This document shows, one piece after another, positions 7,601 to 16,790 of a stretch of DNA of 31,633 nt. Under the pieces are notes generated by a model, which was not told the origin of the DNA, ran no database searches, and saw only the letters and a list, made by a program, of their open reading frames with translations. Position 1 is the first letter of the stretch. Each line of letters starts with the position of its first letter. The translations under genes and the position numbers were made by a program. The stretch covers positions 1 to 31,633 of IMG/VR virus record IMGVR_UViG_3300007554_000012; one strand, 5' to 3'. This DNA is from a virus.

Positions 7601-8110
7601 ATGGCAAATACTGCAGAAGAAAGACTTGGGATACTACCATCTAAAAGAGATCAATATGTTGATTTTGATCTAACGTTTAGACGAAATCCAGTCAGTGGAG
7701 ATGTTTTAATCAAAAAAGATATCAGCTCAATAAATCAAAGTATTAAAAATATTTTATTGACTAATAAACTAGAAAAACCTTTTAAACCAAGGTTTGGTGG
7801 AAATATTTATAACACTTTATTTGATTTAATGACAAATTGGGATTATAGGGGTTCTCCACATGACATAAATATGCAGGAAGAGATAAAACTTGCATTAAAA
7901 ATTCATGAACCAAGGATAGTAGTTTCCGATGTTAATTTTTTCTCTAGAGAAAGAGTTATGTCATCGTTGAAAGGAATAAAGAGAGAAGACGAAAGAACTA
8001 GACAGGCACAGTTAGTAGACAATAATTCGTTAGAAATTAGTATAGTATACAATGTCCCTGCATCCGAAGAAGATATAACATTTCAATTTAGTATAAAAAG
8101 AGTACGATAA
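7601..8110 (+). CDS. 25: gp25 baseplate wedge protein
   Basis: The 169-residue protein belongs to the gp25/GPW/TssE family, the small wedge protein that ties wedge to sheath and is among the most conserved parts of contractile machines. Residues 58-75, EKPFKPRFGGNIYNTLFD, match the family's xRPxxPxFGxxxxxxLFD signature. IHEPRIVVSDV, with E103-P104-R105, gives the characteristic EPR core near the end of the fold. T4 gp25 is 132 residues; the extra length is at the N-terminus (residues 1-30) and in a charged loop around residue 125. AGAGGA lies 4-9 bases before the ATG, nine bases after the gp5 stop. Its stop joins the gp6 ATG directly (TAAATG). In T4 the gene lies apart from gene 6; here it is in the operon. 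Confidence 0.93.
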   Translation: MANTAEERLGILPSKRDQYVDFDLTFRRNPVSGDVLIKKDISSINQSIKNILLTNKLEKPFKPRFGGNIYNTLFDLMTNWDYRGSPHDINMQEEIKLALKIHEPRIVVSDVNFFSRERVMSSLKGIKREDERTRQAQLVDNNSLEISIVYNVPASEEDITFQFSIKRVR

Positions 8111-10054
8111 ATGGCCAAAAATATAAACATATCAGACTTAAGTTTTGATGGAATAAAAAACAATATCAAAAAATACATGGAGAATGATAAAGTTTTCAAA
8201 GATTATAACTTTGAAGGCTCTGCATTGTCTAGTATACTCGACATACTATCATATAATACTTATTACAATTCGTATTATATGAACATGATTGCAAATGAAA
8301 GTTTTTTAGACACTGCAAGAATTCGTGAGAATGTTGTATCCAAGGCAAAGTTATTGGGTTATACTCCACGTTCTAATAAGTCTGCAAGTGCATTAGTTGC
8401 AGTAACATTCAAGATTATTAGAAAGAATAGACAAGAAAGAGATTATCAATATAATACATTAAGAATCGATAGACAACTTGCATTTTCTACTTCTATTGAC
8501 AACGAATCTTTTGTTTTTGTTCCGAAAGTTTCTAGATCAATTACAAGATCACGCTCGGCAGCTGAACCAGATGGGTCAAGAGCTCATTACTATACTATAA
8601 ACGATTTAGAATTATTTCAAGGACAACAGGTAGAAGAAAAGTTTGTTGTTGATATTAATAATCCAAATCAAAAATTTACTTTATCAAACGAAGCTGTAGA
8701 CACCAATACTATTCGAGTTCTAGTACAGGCAAGTGCTGATGATGATATTGTTACTGAATTTCAATTAGCAACGGATACTACACAACTTTCTGATATTTCG
8801 AAAACATATTTTCTTCAAGAATCTAAAGATATGAAATATGAAATATTTTTTGGAGATGGTGTCCTTGGAGATGAAGTTGAAAATGGAAATATAATTACTG
8901 TTCGTTATATTACAACAAAGGGTGCCAATGGAAATGGTATTACTGGAAGACTTACTGCGATTGCATTACCTAAAGGTGTAATCGTTGATACTGAAAATGT
9001 TCAGATTATTGGTGAAAGTTATGGTGGTGCTGACAGAGAAGATATTGAGTCTATTAAATTCTTTGCGCCAAGGACATTTGAAAGTCAAAACAGAGCAGTT
9101 ACCGCTAGAGACTATAAGGCTATTGTTCCACAAATTTATCCAGAGGTAGACACAATGAATGTTTGGGGTGGGGAAGACAACGATCCTCCTGCATATGGTT
9201 CTGTATATATGTCTATTAAACCCAATACTGGACTAATTCTTTCGACCAAAGAAAAACAATATATTTTAAATCAGTTAAAAAGTAATTATTCGGTTCTCAC
9301 TCTTTCGCCTCAAATTGTCGATCCCGATTATTTGAAATTGAAAATAACTACAAATGTAAAGTATAATGATGAAGCGACTTTATTGGATGAGTCTGCTTTA
9401 AAAGAATCTGTAAGACAAAATATTATTTCTTACAATAACAAGTTTTTAAACGAATTTAATAATTATTTTAGATATTCGCAGTTTCTAGCAACTATTGATA
9501 AAACCGATGATTCTGTTACAAACAACATAACAGAAATTTTGATGATTAATGAAAAGACTCCAGTATATAATGGTATTGCATCATACACATATAATTTTAA
9601 CAATGCAATACGCCCTAAAAGTTTGTATTCTAACGCATTTACTATTGCTGGATCAAGTGCCCCTCATTATATTGAAGATGATGGATTGGGTGGATTGAGA
9701 ATATACACATTAACTCCTTTATTTGCTAGAAAATATAATAATGTTTTGGGTGGAACTATCAACTATGGAACTGGTAAAGTTGTTTTAAATGATATTCAGA
9801 TTACAGGTATCATTGGTTCAACTGTTTTAGGTTTGGTTGCAGAACCAGAATCTAATGATATATTTCCTGTTCGTAATCAAATTATCTTTATTGATTATGA
9901 CGAACTTGATATTGTAATGATGCCTGATACAGATGAATTTAATGAAAACTATGATATCTCTTCACAAAGAGTGGTTGTTACTAGATCACTTAGAACAACA
10001 TATAATACATCGCAGGCAAGTATTACAAATATAATATCTGATACTACAACATAA
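8111..10054 (+). CDS. 6: gp6 baseplate wedge protein (baseplate J-like)
   Basis: At 647 residues this equals T4 gp6 (660) in size. gp6 dimers form the iris ring of the baseplate that widens on contraction. The N-terminal helical part has NYNFEGSALSSILDILSYN-type sequence, and YYMNMIANESFLDTAR, then RENVVSKAKLLGYTPRS (about residues 35-95), as usual in gp6. The baseplate J-like core, about residues 245-280, shows FFGDGVLGDEVENGN and TTKGANGNGI, the FGDGxxG and GxxGNG signature. A following RAVTARDYKAIVPQIYPEV segment (about 332) is typical of the family too. The gene begins directly after the gp25 stop, and 19 bases separate it from gp7. A high-confidence call by motifs and order. Confidence 0.93.
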   Translation: MAKNINISDLSFDGIKNNIKKYMENDKVFKDYNFEGSALSSILDILSYNTYYNSYYMNMIANESFLDTARIRENVVSKAKLLGYTPRSNKSASALVAVTFKIIRKNRQERDYQYNTLRIDRQLAFSTSIDNESFVFVPKVSRSITRSRSAAEPDGSRAHYYTINDLELFQGQQVEEKFVVDINNPNQKFTLSNEAVDTNTIRVLVQASADDDIVTEFQLATDTTQLSDISKTYFLQESKDMKYEIFFGDGVLGDEVENGNIITVRYITTKGANGNGITGRLTAIALPKGVIVDTENVQIIGESYGGADREDIESIKFFAPRTFESQNRAVTARDYKAIVPQIYPEVDTMNVWGGEDNDPPAYGSVYMSIKPNTGLILSTKEKQYILNQLKSNYSVLTLSPQIVDPDYLKLKITTNVKYNDEATLLDESALKESVRQNIISYNNKFLNEFNNYFRYSQFLATIDKTDDSVTNNITEILMINEKTPVYNGIASYTYNFNNAIRPKSLYSNAFTIAGSSAPHYIEDDGLGGLRIYTLTPLFARKYNNVLGGTINYGTGKVVLNDIQITGIIGSTVLGLVAEPESNDIFPVRNQIIFIDYDELDIVMMPDTDEFNENYDISSQRVVVTRSLRTTYNTSQASITNIISDTTT

Positions 10055-10073
10055 CAAGCAGAAGTTAAATTAA

Positions 10074-13000
10074 ATGGATAGAACTAATTTACAAAATATT
10101 GCATCTAGGATAAGAGAACAACTTCCTACTTATTTGAACAGTAGTGAGTATGATAACTTTGTTCGTTTTTTAGAATTGTATTATGAATGGTTGGCGTTAG
10201 ATGACAACGTTAGTAATGTCACTGGAAAGCTTACTTCTCTAACAGATTTGGATGAAACTTTTGATATCTTTGTTCAAGAGTTTAGGTCTGAACTTGCTGG
10301 TGCATGGCCGACAATTACTAAGATTAAATCAAATACTCAAATCGCAACTGAAATTTTGCAGGAAGCAAACAATGGCGATGCTGCAGAAACATCTATAGAT
10401 ACTACTGCTGACCAAGAATTTTTTACTGATGGCCTTTCTGCAAAATATGTAATGGATTATTTTAATCCGTTTTATTATTTTTCAGATCAAGATGTAGATA
10501 CAAAAGTTACTAAGATACGAGTCTTTATAAATGATGTCAATTTTACTGGAAGAGTCGGTGAATCTTTAAATGAAGTCGTAGAGAATTTAACACCCCCCAA
10601 TGATGACCCATCTGAAAGTACTGGTGATTGGGTTGAGTTAATTGAGGGAGTTGATTATAGACTTTTAGAAAATTCTATTTTTTTCCAAGACGAAAATAAC
10701 CACCCGATTGTTCACGATAATCGTGATATTATAAAAATCAGATTTTATTTGAGAACTTTTATAAGTCCTGTTGCAGACGCAGATACTGAAGCTGCAATAT
10801 TAAAATTAGTCGAAGAGGGTGGAAAAGAAAAAACCAGATATACTAACGAAAGAAACTTTTTAAAGTTAATTAATAAGTTTTATAAACAAAAAGGTAGTGA
10901 AAGTTCTTATAAGTTTTTGTTTAGGGCGTTGTTTAATGAAGATATAGAAATATATTATCCAAAAGAAAACTTGTTAAAACCAAGTTCAAATACTTGGCAA
11001 ACATTAACGAGTCTTAGAACCACTCCATACGAGGGCACAATTAAGATTAATCAACCACTGTTTATTGAAGGTTTAACCAGTGGGGCCTCTGCAAATATCG
11101 AATACTTTAATGATTATACTTTAGGCGACTATAAAGTTCGTGAATATGTAATTAGTTCAATCGATGGTGAGTTTTCTAGTAAAGAATCCGTAAGAATAAA
11201 ACAATCAGATTCTTCTATTTTCGAAGAAACACTGTATGAATGTGTTGTAGGATTTGAAATAGAAAATCCTGGCGAAGATATGCCGAGAAAATTGACACTA
11301 CAAAATAATTTATCTTCAAATGGAAGTGGTTATGGTTTTGCTGCAAAAATCGCACATACCTCTTTTGGCCCAGTTGAAAACATAAAAATTGTCAATAATG
11401 GAGACCAGTATATTACTGGAGAAACAATTGAGTTTCAAAATGGTAATACATTGGGTTCATATGCTATTGGGCAAATTAGTTCTATTCAATCCGTAAAAAA
11501 TAATTTTAGTGTTTCATTTTTTCAAAACCCAGAAAGTTTGGAATATCCAGTCATGTCATTTGATATTGGATTGTCTGGTTATGATTTTGGACCCAGAGCT
11601 CAAAATCCATCTGTTGCGATTGAGAATGTAGATTATCTCTACGATGATGTTTTTTATCTATACGATTATGAAGACATTTATAATAGAAAAATTACACATC
11701 AGGTGCAAACATTTTTTACTGCTGTAAAAGATTATAAAACTGGAGAGATATCTTCGACTTATAGAAGTACTCTAACTCCAGTTGAAGAACCACCATTTAT
11801 AATTGCAAATTTAAATGAAGGTGACCCTACGGAATATAGATTAAGAACCGACTTAGAGTTTCAAGTTACATCTGTAAATGAATTTGGTGGCATTACTGGA
11901 GTTGCAATTACAAACAACTTAGCAAGTCCAACTAATGTTTTCCCACAAGTTGCAGATGTAAGAAACCAAACTGCAACCTATCATCAAGGTAAGGGTGTGG
12001 GCGCATTATTTGATGTTGCATATCTTGATAATGTAATAACTTCTGTCACTTTAGGAAGTCAAGAAACTTCTAAACATTATGTTCCTGGCGATTTTATTAA
12101 AATTAACGGCGAACAATTTTATAATGGTGTGTCTGGCGTTCATGATATCTTTATAAAAGTATTAACGGTTGCGGGTGGTGCAGCCTACTTAAACATAGAC
12201 TCATCCTCATATACTACAACCTCTAGGATTGGTTCGGGTGCTGTGTGGGATGTCGATACAGACGAACCTAGTTATCCTCAAAACCTTTCTGTTCTTTTGA
12301 GTGATGCAGATGCACAAGGAAATTTATCACCAACTACAAATTATATTGTTGGAGATCGGTTTACAATTTTAGGTTCTGTTGTGGGCGGTACTGATGGAGA
12401 TAATGATATAACAATTACTGTGACAGAAGTTAACGATGAAGGCCGAATTGAAGATTTTGAAGTTTTTGCAAATCTAATAAGTGGACATATAGCAACATTT
12501 CAAGTTTTAAATCCAACGACTCCAATGCCAAATGGATACTCGTATTACTATGCACCACAGTATACCGCTTCCAATCAAAATGGGGGAACTTCTGGAACTG
12601 GTGCAATATTTAATTTCATTAGAAGAGATGGAACAACATATTATGTGGCACACCCTGCATCAAGATTTAATGGAATTAATTATTCTGTTGGTGATTCAAT
12701 TACAATACTTGGTAGTGAGTTGGGTGGTGTTGATGGAATTAATGATTTAGTTTTTGATGTAATTAAGATTGATGATAATGGTGGTATATTGCAGATTGGA
12801 AATATTACTGGAACGGCGATTAACTCATCGCCAGAAAATCTAAACAAGAATGAAAATTTAGTCAGTGTTATGTCTAATGGTTATGGTGCAACCTTTGATG
12901 TCAGTATCAACAATGGTGTGTATACTGTTACACCACATCAACCAGGCACTAATTATCTTGAAGGACAAAATTTTAAAATTAAAGGTTATAAGTTAGCGCA

Positions 13001-16000
13001 TCAATACTTAAAAGAAGGATTTAAGGCAGGTCTTTCGAAAGTTGGAGATCACGCACTATACACAGACTATGGATGGTTAAGAAGTGATAACATCGATCTA
13101 AAATTTGATACTGAGTTAACCAATAAAGAACTGACAATAGACTTTTGGTATTTCAGAAAATCTATCTCTATTACAAATATAGATTCGCCGGGCGGTGTTA
13201 TCTTTGCAATCAATAGTGAAGATGGTGGCACTCAGCATCTGACTCTTTGGCAAAAATATGATGGTACAATTGATTTAATAGATTCTTCTGGCAATACACT
13301 TGGCACAAGGTCAGTACCATTTGGAGAATGGAACCATATTGCAGTTCATTTTTCTAATGACGGAACTTCTATCTATTTGAACGGCATATTAGAAAACACT
13401 ATCCCTGGCGTCAATATGTTAAATTATAGTACAAATTCAAATTTCTACATTGGTGCAAGACAGATTGTAGATGGAAATTCTTTAGTAATTATGAATGATT
13501 ATACCCTTGGTTTCTTTGGGGCATTCAGAATGACTAAAGGAGAGAGATATGTTGCCAGTTATGAGTCTAATATTAATTTGGAAGGAGATCCTGCAGCAGT
13601 AGAAGCAGCATTTGATGATTGGTATAGATTTTCACATTCTGGTGGATCATCATATCAAGCAACCCCCAGCGATTTGTCTGCATGGATTTATAACTCCAGT
13701 ACAAATAGTATTGAATGTACCGCAAACACAGGTAGTTTTACTGGTTTTATTAGTCCAACTCCTGCAACAAACTTAGAATTTGAATCCGTTTTGACAAGTA
13801 CTTCAGCTGACGATGATACACTTGCACTAGTGATTGGATTTGTAACTAATGGACTTCAACCTACAGACGCTGGATATAAAGAATATACTTTAAGTGCAGT
13901 TAGAAATATGGGAGGAACCTCCCCTTCAATTGGTTGGGGATTGGTATATAATTACCTACAGTCTGATCAAGTTGTCCTTTCTTCATCTAATGTTCCGTTT
14001 ATTTCTGGTGGGTGGAGTGCAAACGGTGCTACAAAAGTAAAAGTAATCAAAAATGGTGCGAATATATACGCAACTACTTCTCAGAATGGGTCAACTTCTT
14101 TAGATTCTTCAACTACACTTTATGTTGATTTGAGCACAAACCCAGACTTGAATAAATTTGAAGGTGCAATTCAGTGGGGATTTGGCGCACACAGTCAAGA
14201 CGCTGCAAACTTTTCGTTGTTAGATGCATCGGGATCTTCAACTGGTGTTACAATAGAAGACAAAGGAACACAGAACCCCGTTTCTGGTAATGGAATAAGT
14301 CCAGCCCATGTCAATCCAATTCCTTTTAAACAAAATATCAGACAGTCATCTAGATATGTAGAAAGAGTTAATGCTGTTGGTGGAGAAACGGTTGTTGAAT
14401 TATTTTATGACGCTGACTCTGCAGTGGGAATATTCAAAGTTACAGATAGTATTATTACACCAGAAAACATTCCAGACTCATTCCCAACAAATCCTATAGA
14501 TCAGTTGATATGGGAGTGGGCAGATAATTATTATATCTGGATTGATGGTTTGTGGAAAAATTATGTTGAACTTGATCCATCAGAGTATGATGCAACAACT
14601 GGTACTGCGATAACTTTCACAGATCCATTGGTTGTTGGTGAAACTGTAATGATTGGATATTATGGTGCATTGGCAGACAAACTTGAATATGTAATATTCA
14701 ATAGTGAATCTTTAGTAGAACCAAATAAAATCAGGTTGAGAAGGTGGGTAGATAATCCTCAAACTCTGGATGATACTATGGCACAATATCAATTGCCTGA
14801 TGCCCATACACTGACTGTTGAATGGGAAGAAATTCCAAAGTCTGGTATCGAAACCACTAGACTTATTACAGGTGGTGAAGGTTATATTAGATATCCATAT
14901 GGAAATGTGTCAAGAGAAACATTGTCATACACTTCTACAGGTCAAAGTGGAGTCTTACGAGGACTTGGAAAAGATATTGGTAAGATTAATAGATTAGAAA
15001 TATATTCAAATCCATTTAGAGAAGATTTTGATGGATTTGGAGTTGGTTATGATACACCACCAGAAATCGATTTGAGTAGTTATGGTAACGGTCAGGCATC
15101 CATTAAATTACTAACTGGGCCTCTATGTGTTCGTGATGGTGTTTATGTCAACCAACAAGGATTTGTTTCGGATGATAATCGTATTCATGATGGTTATCTA
15201 TGGCAGGATTATTCTTATGTTATAAAAGTAAACAGATATATTGATGAGTGGAGAAGAATTGTTAAGAAGATTATTCACCCAGCTGGTTTGATGATGTTTG
15301 GAGAATTTACTACTCTAACTAAGACTTCTGTAAGAAAAGGACTTGGAGTTGCATATCGTGAACTCATGTACGAGATTATTAAAAATGTTAATTTAAGAAT
15401 GCGTAATATGGATGGTAGTGGAAGATGGACATATGCTACTGCCGAACAAACTGATATCAACGATTTAAACTCTCATGGTTATTATTTTGTATATGATAAT
15501 CGTCAACTTAGTATTGACAGTGAAATTGACGGCCTTTATCAGGGTGTAGGAACTGGAGAAATATCTGATGATACAGTCGGTGCTGCAACAGTAGATAGTG
15601 GGTCTGGTAGATATGCATTATTGGATGAAAATGGAAATAATGCTTTGCGTTGGTCAGATGTAAAGAAAATCGCAATCAACTACAAAGATGCGTATGGAAA
15701 AGATTATGGACACTATTGGTCATCTAAAATTCTTGGTAACACATTTACAATATACGATACATCTGATGAGAGTATGACTAATGACGAATGGATAAATGTA
15801 AGGCCTTGGGCAAAGTATGTTGTAGAGAGTGTAGAACTAGACCCAGATTATCTTGACAGAATTGCAGTTTTTGATGTGAAGATTATTCATTCTTATAGAG
15901 AACTTCCTTCTACTGCTCCTCAGAATAGAGTTGAGTTTAGATGGGACAACATTTGGCGTGGGAATGTAAACAGACAACCAAACTATTGGGTTGGTGCTAT

Positions 16001-16739
16001 TGCAGATGGTGCAAATCCAAGAGATGAAAAAATGGTGATAAATATAACAGGTAAGTATATGTTCTACAAAAACTATACTGGAGACCTGCCTACATTGCAC
16101 ACCACATACAGGTCACTAGAAAGGTTTAAGTTTTACTTTACTTCCAGATTCCCTTGGGAAAGGTTGAGACCATTACTGTTTAGTCCTCAGAGAGAAATGG
16201 ATAATTCTCCATATCTAATAAAGCGACCAATTGTAAATGGAAATGGATTGACACATATTCCTGCAAAGGCAGAAGGACTTGGAATTTGGTATCACTTACC
16301 AGTAGATGTAACAGATAATGATTGGATTGCAAATACAGATGGAACGGATCATAATTGGAGAAATACTATAATTGAAGACATTGTAAAACTTGCGGATAAC
16401 AAATATCGTGCGGTTTTAGATTCGTTTATTAATATTACACCTGTATTCTTGGTAATGAGTGAAGAGGAACCAGATGTCCCAACTAGAAAAAGACTTGGCC
16501 CTACAAATTTAACAATTGAGAGAATAAAATTTAATGATAGATTACAATCAGGACTTGATTATAATGTAGATAGAATCGACTATGACGAAAATTTATTGGA
16601 CTTAAATACCTTTATAAAGTATCAGGCAGAACATATTCATGATAAGTCAAATGTCGCACCAGAATCATCTATTGTACTGTATAATACGAATCCAACAACC
16701 ATTGAAGAATTAAATGAACAGATTGTTCTAAAAGACTAA
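10074..16739 (+). CDS. 7: Giant gp7-like baseplate wedge protein with lectin-like insertions
   Basis: The 2221-residue protein stands at the gp7 position between gp6 and gp8 and is more than twice T4 gp7 (1032). gp7 is the wedge core that links the inner ring to the peripheral proteins. Ends that look like gp7 are NLQNIASRIREQLPTYLNSS with FLELYYEWL (1-45), LINKFYKQKGSESSYKFLFR with EIYYPKENLLKPSSNTW (about 264-315), and near the C-terminus IDEWRRIVKKIIHPAGLMMFGEF (about 1722-1745). Between them lie four related beta modules (about 668-990), a LamG/concanavalin-like domain (about 995-1170; FGEWNHIAVHFSNDGTSIYL, FYIGAR), and a second jelly-roll-like domain (about 1181-1390; WGFGAHSQDAANFSLLD). 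No membrane segments. GAAG ends six bases or so before the ATG. The whole frame is open without interruption, so it is one gene and not a sequencing fusion. Function of the insertions is inference: surface or glycan contact. Confidence 0.8.
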   Translation: MDRTNLQNIASRIREQLPTYLNSSEYDNFVRFLELYYEWLALDDNVSNVTGKLTSLTDLDETFDIFVQEFRSELAGAWPTITKIKSNTQIATEILQEANNGDAAETSIDTTADQEFFTDGLSAKYVMDYFNPFYYFSDQDVDTKVTKIRVFINDVNFTGRVGESLNEVVENLTPPNDDPSESTGDWVELIEGVDYRLLENSIFFQDENNHPIVHDNRDIIKIRFYLRTFISPVADADTEAAILKLVEEGGKEKTRYTNERNFLKLINKFYKQKGSESSYKFLFRALFNEDIEIYYPKENLLKPSSNTWQTLTSLRTTPYEGTIKINQPLFIEGLTSGASANIEYFNDYTLGDYKVREYVISSIDGEFSSKESVRIKQSDSSIFEETLYECVVGFEIENPGEDMPRKLTLQNNLSSNGSGYGFAAKIAHTSFGPVENIKIVNNGDQYITGETIEFQNGNTLGSYAIGQISSIQSVKNNFSVSFFQNPESLEYPVMSFDIGLSGYDFGPRAQNPSVAIENVDYLYDDVFYLYDYEDIYNRKITHQVQTFFTAVKDYKTGEISSTYRSTLTPVEEPPFIIANLNEGDPTEYRLRTDLEFQVTSVNEFGGITGVAITNNLASPTNVFPQVADVRNQTATYHQGKGVGALFDVAYLDNVITSVTLGSQETSKHYVPGDFIKINGEQFYNGVSGVHDIFIKVLTVAGGAAYLNIDSSSYTTTSRIGSGAVWDVDTDEPSYPQNLSVLLSDADAQGNLSPTTNYIVGDRFTILGSVVGGTDGDNDITITVTEVNDEGRIEDFEVFANLISGHIATFQVLNPTTPMPNGYSYYYAPQYTASNQNGGTSGTGAIFNFIRRDGTTYYVAHPASRFNGINYSVGDSITILGSELGGVDGINDLVFDVIKIDDNGGILQIGNITGTAINSSPENLNKNENLVSVMSNGYGATFDVSINNGVYTVTPHQPGTNYLEGQNFKIKGYKLAHQYLKEGFKAGLSKVGDHALYTDYGWLRSDNIDLKFDTELTNKELTIDFWYFRKSISITNIDSPGGVIFAINSEDGGTQHLTLWQKYDGTIDLIDSSGNTLGTRSVPFGEWNHIAVHFSNDGTSIYLNGILENTIPGVNMLNYSTNSNFYIGARQIVDGNSLVIMNDYTLGFFGAFRMTKGERYVASYESNINLEGDPAAVEAAFDDWYRFSHSGGSSYQATPSDLSAWIYNSSTNSIECTANTGSFTGFISPTPATNLEFESVLTSTSADDDTLALVIGFVTNGLQPTDAGYKEYTLSAVRNMGGTSPSIGWGLVYNYLQSDQVVLSSSNVPFISGGWSANGATKVKVIKNGANIYATTSQNGSTSLDSSTTLYVDLSTNPDLNKFEGAIQWGFGAHSQDAANFSLLDASGSSTGVTIEDKGTQNPVSGNGISPAHVNPIPFKQNIRQSSRYVERVNAVGGETVVELFYDADSAVGIFKVTDSIITPENIPDSFPTNPIDQLIWEWADNYYIWIDGLWKNYVELDPSEYDATTGTAITFTDPLVVGETVMIGYYGALADKLEYVIFNSESLVEPNKIRLRRWVDNPQTLDDTMAQYQLPDAHTLTVEWEEIPKSGIETTRLITGGEGYIRYPYGNVSRETLSYTSTGQSGVLRGLGKDIGKINRLEIYSNPFREDFDGFGVGYDTPPEIDLSSYGNGQASIKLLTGPLCVRDGVYVNQQGFVSDDNRIHDGYLWQDYSYVIKVNRYIDEWRRIVKKIIHPAGLMMFGEFTTLTKTSVRKGLGVAYRELMYEIIKNVNLRMRNMDGSGRWTYATAEQTDINDLNSHGYYFVYDNRQLSIDSEIDGLYQGVGTGEISDDTVGAATVDSGSGRYALLDENGNNALRWSDVKKIAINYKDAYGKDYGHYWSSKILGNTFTIYDTSDESMTNDEWINVRPWAKYVVESVELDPDYLDRIAVFDVKIIHSYRELPSTAPQNRVEFRWDNIWRGNVNRQPNYWVGAIADGANPRDEKMVINITGKYMFYKNYTGDLPTLHTTYRSLERFKFYFTSRFPWERLRPLLFSPQREMDNSPYLIKRPIVNGNGLTHIPAKAEGLGIWYHLPVDVTDNDWIANTDGTDHNWRNTIIEDIVKLADNKYRAVLDSFINITPVFLVMSEEEPDVPTRKRLGPTNLTIERIKFNDRLQSGLDYNVDRIDYDENLLDLNTFIKYQAEHIHDKSNVAPESSIVLYNTNPTTIEELNEQIVLKD
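12075..12998 (+). repeat. Four diverged beta modules within gp7
   Basis: Four segments share the pattern YxxGDxhxIxGxxhGGxxGxNDhxhxV: residues beginning at H668 (VPGDFIKINGE), N756 (IVGDRFTILGSVVGG), N869 (SVGDSITILGSELGG) and N960 (LEGQNFKIKG). Starts are 88, 113 and 91 residues apart. Copies two and three are closest, with GTDGDNDITITV against GVDGINDLVFDV. Copy four is degraded. They look like a duplicated small beta-domain forming an extended arm before the lectin-like domain. Confidence 0.6.
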
Positions 16740-16748
16740 AAAATAAAT

Positions 16749-16756
16749 TATAAATA
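16749..16756 (+). promoter_or_regulatory. T4-type late promoter box before gp8
   Basis: An exact TATAAATA lies in the 51-base gap between gp7 and gp8, 34 bases before the gp8 ATG. AAAAAGG ends at 16783, seven bases before the ATG, as ribosome binding site. It would give gp8 and the following large tail genes their own late transcript, separate from the gp48-gp7 unit. No hairpin terminator is visible in the gap. Confidence 0.7.
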
Positions 16757-16790
16757 GTATTAAAATTCATGACACGAAAAAGGTAAAAAA

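Noticed and set aside
7804-7811. TATAAATA on the minus strand inside gp25
   Set aside because: It is antisense within an operon and no minus-strand gene follows; in A/T-rich DNA such an octamer is expected by chance.
15837-16100. Antisense open frame of 87 codons within gp7
   Set aside because: It is wholly inside a confident gene, without start signals or recognisable protein features.
16740-16790. Hairpin terminator between gp7 and gp8
   Set aside because: The gap is A/T-rich and holds a late box and a ribosome site but no GC stem followed by a T run.
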